Of a stretch of 64,000 nucleotides of DNA, positions 29,054-40,829 are shown one piece after another; position 1 is the first letter of the stretch, and each line of letters starts with the position of its first letter. Below the pieces are notes generated by a model. The model saw only the letters and a program-made list of their open reading frames with translations, was not told where the DNA came from and did not search any database. The stretch spans positions 806,001 through 870,000 of the forward strand of contig JAALGY010000039.1 of assembly GCA_032358165.1 (NCBI GenBank). The letters are read 5' to 3'. A program made the translations under genes and the position numbers. The DNA comes from Diplosphaera chodatii (taxonomy: Eukaryota > Chlorophyta > Trebouxiophyceae > Prasiolales > Stichococcaceae).

Positions 29054-29639
29054 ACCTAAACTCGGCATGCAGAGTACTTACCTTCCAATGCAAGCTCTTC
29101 TGCTGCACCTCACATCTCCCATGAGTTGCCTCGTTATGCGAGAGACTATGCACCCGAAGGTTCCTGCCTGTTGCAACTGCACATGTGTCAGTGCATCTTG
29201 ATTGCATTGCACAACAGTTATGCACTGTCCGCAGTCTACACATGTTTTCTCGTCACGTCAAATACTGCAGCACCGACGGGCATTAGCGCTAGTTTGCAGC
29301 TGGGGCGCTCCAAATGGGTATGAAGTAGTGCATGCAGAAGCTTACCATGACAGTATTATTGCTTTATTGGAGATTGCCAAACATGCTGGCCGAGCTGCTC
29401 CATCACCTAGACTCGCAATCGTGGTGCTGTGCACAGCGTGCAAACGCTCGTACCGTAGTGCCCAGCATCCCGAGCACCCAGCTAAAGAGAATTGTTTTAA
29501 GCCTGCGCGCACCTCCGCGCAGGCAAGATCCAATTCTCTGCTGGCATCGCGCAGACAGTTGCAGATTGCACCAATGTCCATCGTATTGGTCTGCTTGATT
29601 CAGTGCACGACTGGCTACGATGGTATCACTGAACATGCT
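29054..29639. other. Intergenic right of histone cluster 2
   Basis: No gene or repeat recognised. Confidence 0.45.
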
Positions 29640-31629
29640 TTATATGGATGGGGGCACCGTCATCAGCCAGAGCCGCAGCACACTCAGCGTCTGGGCACCC
29701 TGCAGACATTGATTGCCTGTATCAGCGCTCCGCATGCTCGCCCACTGCCATCTCCTGACTGCCATCTCCTGATATGGTTCATCGAACGCCTGCAGTAATA
29801 AAGAGGTACGCGAGTGGGGCTTGAACGTGATGAAGTGAATCTGACGTGCATGTGAAAATGACACTTTTGATTGAATTGGACAGCCTGACTCACCGCCAGC
29901 TTCTTTCAGTGAACTACGTACCCACGGGTATGTCGTGACTGTGGAGACGTAATCTGCAACAACGCAGTACGCAATGCAAGTGCTCGTCAATTTGTGATAC
30001 CTCAGCACAATTGGCACCTGCATCGTGCTGGCCTTCTTTGTAGCCTCGCCAGATCATGCATGCATTTGCTGCTGTCGTGCTGTTGGTGCCTGTACGCTTC
30101 CCACATGGCGTTCGTCGCATAGAGATCCCGCAGCTCGTGCACCGGCAGCTTCTAGCAGATCGCTTCTGGTGCTCTCTTCCTGATGTACACAAAAGGAACT
30201 GGCTCATCGGGGCCCAGTACATAGTGCCTTGGTACACCTGCATGGCAAAATCACGCGGGTGTGCTGCACAGTTGCCAAGCACCATGCATTGCAGGCTGCA
30301 GGCCCGCTATCCGCATGCCACGGTGCTTCTTGCGACGTAGCTGCTGCACATCTACACTGGGATGACACGGCATCCACATCAACAGAGCTGCAGGCAAACA
30401 GACCCGCACATAGCTTGTATCAGCATATCGATACATGCACCTGTTGCTGCCCACACCTACATATTGCACCTTGCCGGTACAAATGGCTGGGAAATCAACA
30501 GATTCGTCTAGGGTAGTGTTAATTGTTGAGGTCTGGCACGGCTGCAATGGTGTTGGGGCGCGTAAGCATCCAATGCAGTGTGCAGGGCTGCTCGCCAACT
30601 TTCAGTCCGCATTCGTTGCACAACTGCAACCAGCGCGCACTGACACGTTGGTGACTGGCAGCTGCTCATGCACACGATACAGCATGACTTGGTTGCCTAC
30701 AAGAACCACAAGCGCAGCTGTGCCCTTTCTCACTGTTCGGTCACAAAGATGTGCGTGATGATCTGCAACTCCACCACCCTACCGATGCTTCGTAGTCATG
30801 CAGAAGAGGACTCTCGCCCTCCACCTCTTTACGGAGCTGAGCAGAAGGCAACGACCTGCATGTTGGCTGTGACACTGGATCCGTTCCAACGGGGCACAAA
30901 TGCACAAGCAACATGACTATCTGCTGTGAGAAGCCAACGTGCAGGAGGTCAAGCGGCACAGCAGCCAGCCTTGCCTTTCCGCTTAGTCTTCAAAGTGTGA
31001 AGCATCTACAGTGGCAGCCTTTCCCCTGTCGGCTTGCGTGTGTGATGAGGGTCATGCAGCGCTTCCCATCGCCGCCGCTGATGGGCAATGTCCTCCTTTA
31101 CGTTGACATCGAAGGTGCTGGCCCCGGCCGTCGTACCAGAGGCACGAAACTTTCGTCGATTGATAATGCATGGGGGTCACGCCGAACCTGCACAAAGGCG
31201 ACAGTATGCGGCAAGCCATCATACAAGCACTGTGACGACCATGCTGCATAACCGAGGCAGATGCACTTCTGCACATGACAGCTGCATATCATACCAACGT
31301 GAAATTAGGCCAACTTGCCGTCAATTGCAATGGTGAGATTCTGAGAGGTCATGCCTTCATTCCGTCCTGCAGCATTTATTGGCAACGGCAGTAAAGTCGT
31401 CGTGTCTCTCCTGTGGCGTAGCGAAGTAGCACATGTGTGCAGCACTGGAGTAACAGCTCACACAGGGTGACTACATGGACATGGACTGAACTTCAGTAGG
31501 TTTGATAAAGTGCATTGTACATCACGGACCACCCAAGATGAAAATGTAAAGCTGTCTACACAACCATTTAACTTTGTGGGAATGGCGGACTTGAACCTCT
31601 GGTTGATCCAGGAGCTCCGGTGCATCCAT
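29640..31629 (-). other. Possible spliced minus-strand gene, unidentified
   Basis: Several exon-like segments occur on the minus strand but I could not join them into one frame or name a family. A start codon at 31629 opens MDAPELLDQPE, followed by GTTCAAG. After an acceptor at 31188, 31187-31102 reads VRRDPHALSIDESFVPLVRR in a compatible phase, though all three frames are open there. Further on, about 30180-30050 contains LPVHELRDLYATNAMWEAYR, and near 29960-29880 there is DYVSTVTTYPWVRSSLKEAG. The proposed ATG lies inside the target-site duplication of a large LINE insertion. This could be a real gene, a decayed one, or chance open frames. Confidence 0.25.
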
Positions 31630-31630
31630 T

Positions 31631-32300
31631 TTTGTTTGTTTGTTTGTTTGTTTGTTTGTTTGTTTGTTTGTTTTTACAAAGGGCGTCCAGACCAGAACCA
31701 AGCTCAAGAACAAGGCTCTGCGGCACAATGCGGCTTCTCACGTGTGAACGTGAGGGCGGCTGAGTATGTCATCAAAACGTCATGTTCGAAATATGTCGAT
31801 GGAGGACACTGAAACCACAAGGGAATGCAGGGCCCATGAGACCAGCGAAAGGCAATAGTCCCGATGAGGGAAGGCTACCTAATGGTCGTACAAGTGCGGG
31901 GACCTAGCGGCGGCGGCAGCAATGCCACGCACTCGCGGCGAAGCCGCACCGCTGCGGGTCTATCACCCTAGAAATGTCAAAACGTCTGTATGTCCACGTG
32001 CCACGGCACCCGCGGGTAAACCCAGAAAACCCCGCGCAGACATGCAGGGACCGGTTGCGTACAAGTACGCCGAGCTCTGGGCCCGCTGGGACCGGATACG
32101 CCGCGAGGCGCCCTGCATGCTGGTGAAAGCAACCAAACCCAAAGGGACTGAGGGCTAGCGCTGGCAAACAACAGAGGGCTGGCGGCACCGGGCACCAGGA
32201 TCTTCTGCGGCAGGTGCTCCCATCCGCGCGGGCTCCGCGGGTGGCCGCTGCTAGGTGTTGTCATGCTACTAAGGTCTTGGTCTTGCTCTTGCTCTTGTTC
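31631..32300 (-). mobile_element. LINE-A 3' module and tail, copy 1
   Basis: (TTTG)n tail, then a ~620-bp module that on the element's sense strand ends CCTTTGTAAAAAAC(AAAC)n, with TGTAA as the likely polyadenylation signal. This copy has a deletion of about 32 bases near 32185 compared with the copies at 33050, 44565, 54640 and 62160. Confidence 0.85.
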
Positions 32301-35300
32301 TTGATCGACGGCGGGTGCTGGTAGGTGAGGTGTGAGGGTGTAGGTGAAGGCGAGTGGCGGTGGGAGTCCAGGATGGGACTGAAAGTGAAGGTGAAGGCGA
32401 CGGCGGGTGCTGGCAGGTGAGGTGTGAAGGTGTAGGTGAAGGCCAGAGCTGGCCTTCACCTACACCTTCACACCTCACCTGCCAGCACCCGCCGTCGCCT
32501 TCACCGTCACTTTCGGTCCCATCCTGGACTCCCACCGCCGCTCACCTTCGCCTACACCCTCACACCTCACCTGCCAGCAGCCCAGGTCGCCATCACCTTT
32601 ACTTTCGGTCCCATCCTGGACTCCCACCGCCGCTCACCGTCACCTGCACCCTCACACCTCGCCTGCCAGCACCCGCCGTCGCCATCACCTTCACTTTCGG
32701 TCCCATCCTGGACTCCCACCGCCGCTCACCTTCGCCTGCACCCTCACACCTCACCTGCCAGCACCCCCCGTCGCCATCACCTTCACCTTCGGTCCCATCC
32801 TGGACTCCCACCGCCGCTCACCGTCACCTGCACCCTCACACCTCGCCTGCCAGCACCCGCCGTCGCCATCGCCTTCACTTTCGGTCCCATCCTGGACTCC
32901 CACCGCCGCTCACCTTCGCCTGCACCCTCACACCTCACCTGCCAGCACCCCCCGTCGCCATCACCTTCACTTTCGGTCCCATCCTGGACTCCCACCGCCG
33001 CTCACCTTCGCCTACACCCTCACACCTCACCTGCCCAGTCAGCACTGGGCCGAGATCAAGGACAAGAGCAAGAGCAAGACCAAGACCTTAGTAGCATGAC
33101 AACACCTAGCAGCGGCCACCCGCGGAGCCCGCGCGGATGGGAGCACCTGCCTCAGAAGACCCTGGTGCCCGGTGTTGTGCATATCGGACAGCTTGCGGCG
33201 TCAGCCGCCAGCCCTCTGTTGTTTGCCAGCGCCAGCCCTCAGTCCCTTTGGGTTTGGTTGCTTTCACCAGCATGCAGGGCGCCTCGCGGCGTGTCCGGTC
33301 CCAGCGGGCCCAGAGCTCGGCGTACTTGTACGCAACCGGTCCCTGCATGTCTGCGCGGGGTTTTCTGGGTTTACCCGCGGGTGCCGTGGCACGTGGACAG
33401 ACAGACGTTTTGACATTTCTAGAGTGATAGACCCGCAGCGGTGCGACTTCGCCGCGAGTGCGTGGCATTGCTGCCGCCGCCGCTAGGTCCCCGCACTTGT
33501 ACGACCATTAGGTAGCCTTCATCATCGGGACTATTGCCTTTCGCTGGTCTCATGGGCCCTGCATTCCCTTGTGGTTTCAGTGTCCTCCATCGACATATTT
33601 CGTACATGACGTTTTGATGACATACTCAGCCGCCCTCACGTTCACACGTGAGAAGCCGCATTGTGCCGCAGAGCCTTGTTCTTGAGCTTGGTTCTGGTCT
33701 GGACGCCCTTTGTAAAAAACAAACAAACAAACAAACAAAAAGGGTGAGTGGCGGTGGGAGTCCAGGATGGGACCGAAAGTGAAGGTGAAGGTGACGGCGG
33801 GTGCTGGCAGGTGAGGTGTGAGGGCGTAGGTGAAGGTGAGTGGCGGTGGGAGTCCAGGATGGGACTGAAGGTGAAGGTGAAGGCGACGGCGGTGGCTGGT
33901 AGGTGAGGTGTGAGGGTGTAGGTGAGGGTGAGCGGCGGTGGGAGTCCAGGATGGGACCGAGAGTGAAGGTGAAGGCGACGGCGGGTGCTGGCAGGTGAGG
34001 TGTGAGGGTGTAGGTGAAGGTGAGTGGCGGTGGGAGTCCAGGATGGGACTGAAAGTGAAGGTGAAGGCGACGGCGGGTGCTGGTAGGTGAGGTGTGAGGG
34101 TGTAGGTGAGGGTGAGTGGCGGTGGGAGTCCAGGATGGGACCGAAAGTGAACGTGAAGGTGACGGCGGGTGTTGGCAGGTGAGGTGTGAGGGTGTAGGTG
34201 AAGGTGAGTGGCGGTGGGAGTCCAGGATGGGACTGAAGGTGAAGGTGAAGGCGACGGCGGTGGCTGGTAGGTGAGGTGTGAGAATGTAGGTGAGGGTGAG
34301 CGGCGGTGGGAGTCCAGGATGGGACCGAAAGTGAAGGTGAGGGCGACGGCGGGTGCTGGCAGGTGAGTGTGAGGGTGTAGGCGAAGGTGAGCGGCGGTTG
34401 GAGTCCAGGATGGGACCGAAAGTGAAGGTGAAGGCGACGGCGGGTGCTGGCAGGTGAGGTGTGAGGGTGTAGGCTAAGGTGAGTGGCGGTGGGAGTCCAG
34501 GATGGGACCGAAAGTGGAGGTGATAGCGACGGCGGGTGCTGGCAGGTGAGGGTGTAGGTGAAGGTGAGTGGTGGTCGGAGTCCAGGATGGGACCGAAAGT
34601 GAAGGTGATAGCGACGGCGGGCGCTGGCAGGTGAGGTGTGAGCGTGTAGGTGAAGGTGAGCGGCGGTGGGAGTCCAGGATGGGACCGAAAGTGAAGGTGA
34701 AGGCGACGGCGGGTGCTGGCAGGTGAGTGTGAGGGTGTAGGCGAAGGTGAGCGGCGGTTGGAGTCCAGGATGGGACCGAAAGTGAAGGTGATAGCGACGG
34801 CGGGTGCTGGCAGGTGAGGTGTGAGGGTGTAGGCGAAGGCGAGCGGCGGTGGGAGTCCAGAATGGGACCGAAAGTGAAGGTGAAGGCGACGGCGGGTGCT
34901 GGCAGGTGAGGTGTGAGGGTGTAGGTGAAGGTGAGTGGCGGTTGGAGTCCAGGATGGGACCGGAAGTGAAGGTGAAGGCGACGGCGGGTGCTGGCAGGTG
35001 AGGTGAGAGGGTGTAGGCGAAGGTGAGGGGCGGTGGGAGTCCAGGATGGGACCGAAAGTGAAGGTGAAGGCGACGGCGGGTGCTGGCAGGTGAGGTGTGG
35101 GGGTGTAGGTGAAGGTGAGCGGCGGTGGGAGTCCAGGATGGGACCGAAAGTGAAGGTGAAGGCGACGGCGGGTGCTGGCAGGTGAGTGTGAAAGTGTAGG
35201 CGAAGGGGAGCGGCGGTTGGAGTCCAGGATGGGACCGGAAGTGAAGGTGAAAAGGCGACGGCGGGTGCTGGCAGGTGAGGTGTGAGGGTGTAGGCGAAGG

Positions 35301-36040
35301 TGAGTGGCGGTGGGAGTCCAGGATGGGACCGAAAGTGAAGGTGATAGCGACGGCGGGTGCTGGCAGGTGAGGTGTGAGGGTGTAGGTGAAGGTGAGCGGC
35401 GGTGGGAGTCCAGGATGGGACCGAAAGTGAAGGTGAAGGCGATGGCGGGCGCTGGCAGGTGAGGTGTGAGGGTGTAGGGAAGGTGAGCGGCGGTGGGAGT
35501 CCAGGATGGGACCGAAAGTGAAGGTGATAGCGACGGCGGGTGCTGGCAGGTGAGGTGTGAGGGTGTAGGCGAAGGCGAGCGGCGGTGGGAGTCCAGAATG
35601 GGACCTAAAGTGAAGGTGAAGGCGACGGCGGGTGCTGGCAGGTGAGGTGTGAGGGTGTAGGTGAAGGTGAGTGGCGGTTGGAGTCCAGGATGGGACCGGA
35701 AGTGAAGGTGAAGGCGACGGCGGGTGCTGGCAGGTGAGGTGAGAGGGTGTAGGCGAAGGCGAGTGTTGGTGGGAGTCCAGGATGGGACCGAAAGTGAAGG
35801 TGAAGGCGACGGCGGGTGCTGGCAGGTGAGGTGTGAGGGTGTAGGCGAAGGTGAGCGGCGGTGGGAGTCCAGAATGGGACCAAAAGTGAAGGTGATGGCG
35901 ACGGCGGGTGCTGGCAGGTGAGGTGTGAGGGTGTAGGTGATGGTGAGCGGCGGTGGGAGTCCAGGATGGGACCGAAAGTGAAGGTGAAGGCGACGGCGGG
36001 TGCTGGCAGGTGAGGTGTGAGGGTGTAGGAGGTGTGCGTC
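32300..36040. repeat. 92-bp minisatellite, arrays of LINE-A copies 1 and 2
   Basis: Units of about 92 bp containing TTTCGGTCCCATCCTGGACT and CACCTCACCTGCCAGCACCC. Orientation is minus at 32300-32450, plus at 32456-33035 and minus at 33742-36035. The C-rich strand has no stop codon in any frame over long stretches, which produces Pro/His/Ser-rich reading frames of up to 883 codons that I do not regard as host genes. Confidence 0.9.
32451..33740 (+). mobile_element. LINE-A copy 2, 5'-truncated, nested in the minisatellite of copy 1
   Basis: Plus-strand 3' end consisting of minisatellite (to about 33035), 3' module and (AAAC)n tail at 33714-33738. It meets copy 1 in a near-perfect palindrome centred at about 32446. 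The right flank resumes minus-orientation minisatellite. The short duplication AAGG is the only target duplication I can propose. Confidence 0.7.
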
Positions 36041-36536
36041 GGCGTGAGTGTGGTGGTCATTCACCGTTGTCGTGCGAGACAGTGCTTCAGATGAGTTGGA
36101 GGCGCGGTGGGGAGGCAGCCGTCGGGGGTGGTTGTTGCGATGTTTGCGGCGGGGGTCCAGGGCGGGACTCAGGCTGGGGCTGAGGTTGGCCCTGAGGCTG
36201 TGGACGTGATTGTGACTGTGGCTGTGGACGTACTGCTGGCAGCGGCACTGGGTGAGTGGCCGTCCAGCGGACGACAAGGTCTCGGCCGTTCATGCTGCAG
36301 AGGCCGCTCGCGATCCAGATCCTTTTGAAGTCGGTCATGGGGTTGTTGTCGTCGTCAATCTGCTGGCCTCGCTGAGCTCCAGTCATGTGCGCGTCGCACT
36401 GCTGTGCTAGCTCCGTGGGGGACGTGTAGGCGGCAGTGAACTCGGTGCGCATCGACTGGACGGCGGAGTGGAGGGTGGCGGCGGCGATAGATGTAGATGA
36501 GGGTGTGGGGCCACCATGGTGGACAGCACAGAGGGC

Positions 36537-37804
36537 GTCCCATTGACATTGACATTGATTACATACTGGTGGTGGGCCATTTTGGCCTAGCCACAGGCTC
36601 TGGCGGAATAACCCAGAGCAACATGCACAACGAGTCGTGTCCGAAACCGTTCACTCCCCGCTGACAGAATGGGTCCACTCAATCCCGGTTGGATGTACAC
36701 CCCTCCAACTCTGCACAATGATCATGACAAACACGCAAAAAGGCTGCCAGTTGCCCGGCATCCTGCTGCATAAAGTCCGCCACTGAGGTGATGTCGCTGT
36801 CCTGAAACAGCTCAGAATGCTGCACCCTCTGATCTACTAGAGCAGGACACCCCCAGACCATGTGCGCCTCATCATCCACCACGCCGCAGCTACACCGCTG
36901 ACACAGCCGCTCTGCCCGCGGCAGACGCTGCCACCTCCCTGTTTCCACCCCCAGCATGTGACTGCCCATCCGAAACTGTGCTAACCGCCGACGACCGGTC
37001 TTGGAGGCGACTGCCTGCAAGTAGCCGGCCAGCTGGTAGTTGTCACCGTTCACAGGGCCCCTGACTCCCAGCCACTCACGCACTTTGCGCAAGTCGCTGC
37101 CATTCACAGCATCGAATGTGCGGCGCTGCAGGTGTGCACTGACAACCGAAGTGTCAATGCGCTGCGGCACGCCGTCAACGATGGGTGACATGAAGTGCAG
37201 GAACGAGCACACCTGGGAAGCCCAGCATGCTGAGCTGGTCTTGCTGCGCCCCGGCCGGGTGGCCAGAGCACAGTTCTCCAGGAATGCCTGCTTGGTGAGG
37301 CGTGTGTCCGGCATTGCGACCAGCCGGTTCCAGAACCGGCAGATGGCCAGCGTTGCCGTGTGTGCCACCGGGAATCGCCCAAGCTCCCCCAACACCGCCA
37401 CGTTGGGAGTGCCTGTACGCACTCCAAGAACAGACCGAAGAAACTTCCGATGGACAAGCTCACAACTGTCCATGCCACTACCGCACAACGCCCCCGGTCC
37501 CCATGTTTCGACACCATAAAGCATAACAGGACGTACTAGTGCATCGAACAAGTGTAGCTGCAGTGCTGGGTCATGCAAGCTCAGGTCATGGCAACGATGC
37601 TGCAATGCAAGTGCGGCGCGCTGGGCGGAGGCCGCTCTGCCGATGCTAGCGGCAGCAAAAGAACTACGACTGGAAATGTCAACCCCCAAATATGTAAACG
37701 AGTCCAGCACTTCGATGGGAGCATGCATGTAGGTGAGAACCGGTGGTGCAGCAGCCTGGGCTCCGTACACCACGACCTTAGTCTTCTTCACGTTGACGGT
37801 CCCA
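36537..37804 (-). mobile_element. LINE-B copy 1, 5'-truncated
   Basis: Insertion 36543-37798 flanked by GTCCCA (36537-36542 and 37799-37804). The intact host sequence is seen at about 56180. The 3' end carries TTACATACTGG (TGTAA on the sense strand) and a CAATGT-type tail. The coding part 37798-36679 is the C-terminal end of a LINE protein: YLGVDISSRSSF, LFDALVRPVMLYGVETWGPG, and a CQRCSCGVVDDEAHMVWGCP zinc knuckle, ending CTSNRD-stop. Confidence 0.85.
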
Positions 37805-38275
37805 GGCTTTCTGTAGGTAGGTGACCCGAAGCCGGGTCCACAGCTCAACGTCTAGGCGGCCAGGGTGCCAGGCAGTGGGGTCGCCGGCGATGATGACGTC
37901 AGGAGTGGTTGGGGGTGTGTGGCCGCCGTCGATGGCAGCCCACAAGTCGCAGAGCCACTGGAGGGCAGGGCGTGTAAGCGGGCAGTGGAGGAGGACGTGG
38001 GTGGTGTTGGCGACGGTGGTGGGCTGCAGGGTGGCGGGGTGGTTGACGAGCGGGGTACGGCAAGCCGGCCAGCGGCAGCAGGCCCTCTGCATGGGGGTGT
38101 CACCTGACATGTCGACAGCGGCGTGCTTATAGCGGCAGTAGGTGAGGAAGGATGGTGTGCGAAGTTGGCAGTGAAGGGCTCGCCAGGCGACGGCGACATC
38201 GGCCTTGCGGATGTTGGTGCCGCAGAGCTGTTCCCAGCAACAGCGGTACTTGGAGGCGACGGCAGGGGTGGTGTT

Positions 38276-38561
38276 GTCCTGGATAGCGGTAAGGGAAGTG
38301 CAAATAGCGATGGAAAAGGACCTTTGACCGGAAGGCTGTTTGTGTATTGCGTTTGTCAACGACTTATATACACAAACCATGGAGGGCAGATTGCCGAAGC
38401 AACCACTTGCATAGGGTGGGGTGGGTTGGTCCCACACGGAACTAGACCCGGAACTTCCGCCACCGCCAGGGATCGAACCCGGTCCCTGAACGGTGTCCAA
38501 TGAATGGATAGCGGTAAGGGAAGTGCAAATAGCGATGGAATGGTAGCGATGGAATGGTCCT
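38276..38561 (-). mobile_element. SINE-like element, copy 1, with terminal direct repeats
   Basis: Insert 38281-38556 between GTCCT duplications. On its sense (minus) strand a ~37-base segment TCCATCGCTATTTGCACTTC...CCGCTATCC occurs at both ends. Between them lie a tRNA-like T-arm (CCGGG TTCGATC CCTGG), a GTTTGTGTAT/ATACACAAAC hairpin and an (ATTCC)-type tail. The undisturbed target is visible at about 56667. Confidence 0.75.
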
Positions 38562-39060
38562 GAGGAGAATGGCGTTGTTGGTGGGGCCGGCGAGCGTGTG
38601 CTTGGGGCCGCTGCTGTGGGTCGCGGGCCCGTGTCGCCATAGCGTGCACGCTTGGTTGGGGCCCTGTGATGGCGATGAAGCATGGGAGACGGTGTGGAGC
38701 TGCTGTTGGCGAGGGCGAGTCAGGGCGTGGGGAACTAGTTGTGGGCTGGTCGGCAGGGGGTGGGGAGTCCGGCTGAGTCGGCTGAGTGGGCGTCGGAGAA
38801 GTGGAGTGGGGTGCAGCAGCTGCTGTTATCGCCAGTGGTGCCTGCGGGGAGGTGCGTGTAACCCAGGCTGGGTGGTCGATGTGGTCCCGCTGAGCCGTGC
38901 GGTGCTGCTGGGCCTCGGTGATGACGGCATGCTCGGCGGCCTCAACGTGGGCGTAGCCTGGGGCGAACCAGCGAGCTGTGGGCTGCGTGGTGGCCAAGGT
39001 GATGCGGCCTTGCTGGAGAAGCTCCGACTCCAGGAGGTGCGCCGTTCCAAGGGAGACCTC

Positions 39061-39671
39061 GTACTGCTGGCCGGCTACTTGCAGGCAGTCGCCTCCAAGA
39101 CCGGTCGTCGGCGGTTAGCACAGTTTCGGATGGGCAGTCACATGCTGGGGGTGGAAACAGGATGGATGGATAGCGGTAAGGGAAGTGCAAATAGCGATGG
39201 AAAAGGACCTTTGACCGGAAGGCTGTTTGTGTATTGCGTTTTTCAACGACTTATATACACAAACAGGGAGGTGGCAGCGTCTGCCGCGGGCAGAGCGGCT
39301 GTGTCAGCGGTGTAGCTGCGGCGTGGTGGATGATGAGGCGCACATGGTCTGGGGGTGTCCTGCTCTAGTAGATCAGAGGGTGCAGCATTCTGAGCTGTTT
39401 CAGGACAGCGACATCACCTCAGTGGCGGACTTTATGCAGCAGGATGCCGGGCAACTGGCAGCCTTTTTGCGTGTTTGTCATGATCATTGTGCAGAGTTGG
39501 AGGGGTGTACATCCAACCGGGATTGAGTGGACCCATTCTGTCAGCGGGGAGTGAACGGTTTCGGACACGACTCGTTGTGCATGTTGCTCTGGGTTATTCC
39601 GCCAGAGCCTGTGGCTAGGCCAAAATGGCCCACCACCAGTATGTAATCAATGTCAAAAATGTCAATGTACT
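39061..39671 (+). mobile_element. LINE-B copy 2, 5'-truncated, carrying a SINE
   Basis: Insert 39066-39666 flanked by GTACT; the empty site is seen at about 57441. It encodes the LINE-B C-terminus (LAGYLQAVASKTGRRRLAQF ... CQRCSCGVVDDEAHMVWGCP ... CTSNRD-stop at 39526) and the 3' UTR with TGTAATCAATGTCAA. It is interrupted at 39162-39260 by a SINE fragment. Confidence 0.85.
39155..39267 (-). mobile_element. SINE-like element, copy 2, 5'-truncated
   Basis: Insert 39162-39260 bounded by AAACAGG. It contains only the hairpin half and the 3' end of the element. The uninterrupted LINE-B sequence is seen in other copies. Confidence 0.75.
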
Positions 39672-40593
39672 CCATAAGGTTGCGGTCTTCTTCGCCGTAG
39701 CCGTAGATGTCGGGGACGATGGTCAGATCGGCGAGCTCGGCAAGGAAGTAGGGGCGATCCATCTTCTTGTGAGCGGGCACGTCACTGTCGTTCCCGTCGG
39801 CCGATGGCGCTGCGCCAGCAGCCGCGCGGTGTGCGGGAGGTGACCACATGACGAGATGGCAGGGTTGCCAGGGGGGCTGGGCGTCGAGGAGTGAGGCAGC
39901 GTCGTCATGGGCAGCGAGGCTGTGGTCGAGGCGCACGCGGTAGAGTCGACCATCGCCCTGGCGGCGCACGAAGCGGTGGGCAGAGTCAACCTCCCACTGC
40001 TCCGAGACGTCGACAGACGGAGGAGGCCCTGTGCCTGGCGCATCAGACGGGTGCGGGGGCGGCGGGTGGTATGGCGGGAGCCAGACACCAGCCGCACGCA
40101 GGCACACTTCCCACGCTGGGGGTTGTGGTGGCCGTGGCGCATGGTGTGGGGCAAGGGCCAAGGCTGTGGTGGAGGGCGTGACGTCCGGCTGCTGAAGTGG
40201 GGGAGGCGGCAAAGGCGGGGGTGGCGGCAGAGGTGGGGGTGGCGGAAGCACTTGGCTTGGTGGGGAGGCGTGTGTACGAGGCGGGCTGCGGTTGCGACGT
40301 CGGCTGCGGGTGGCAGCGGCGGTGGTGACGGCAGTGCTGGGTGCGCTGGAGGAGGTCGGTGAGTGACCGGCTGTGGTGGTTGGTGGCGGAGGGTCGGGCC
40401 TGGCAGCCGCCTGGGATGCCAGTGCGTCTCTGATCAGCTGCAGGCTGTACATGGCGATGCGCTGCCCAAGTGGTGCATCCAGGCTGAGGAGGTGTTCCTG
40501 GTGGTGGGCGGCGATGTGGGCGTGGGCGTCGAGGTGGTACGTGTGTCGGATGATGTCGAGTGTAATGGGGACAGGTTGCCGTGCAAACACTCC

Positions 40594-40829
40594 TCTTCAT
40601 TGGACACCGTTCAGGGACCGGGTTCGATCCCTGGCGGTGGCGGAAGTTTCGGGTCTAGTTCCGTGTGGGACCAACCCACCCCACCCTATGCAAGTGGTTG
40701 CTTCGGCAATCTGCCCTCCATGGTTTGTGTATATAAGTCGTTGAAAAACGCAATACACAAACAGCCTTCCGGTCAAAGGTCCTTTTCCATCGCTATTTGC
40801 ACTTCCCTTACCGCTATCCATTCCATTCT
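40594..40829 (+). mobile_element. SINE-like element, copy 3
   Basis: Insert 40597-40826; the only duplicated target bases are TCT, and the empty site is at about 58365. T-arm-like CCGGG TTCGATC CCTGG at 40618-40634, which includes the B box GGTTCGATCCC. Hairpin arms GTTTGTGTAT 40723-40732 and ATACACAAAC 40753-40762 enclose TATATAAG-like bases. The end is CCATTCCATT. No A box was found. Confidence 0.8.

Noticed and set aside
40597..40826. A tRNA gene suggested by CCGGG-TTCGATC-CCTGG
   Set aside because: Only a T-arm is present. No acceptor, D or anticodon arms can be folded, and the sequence recurs within a dispersed element.
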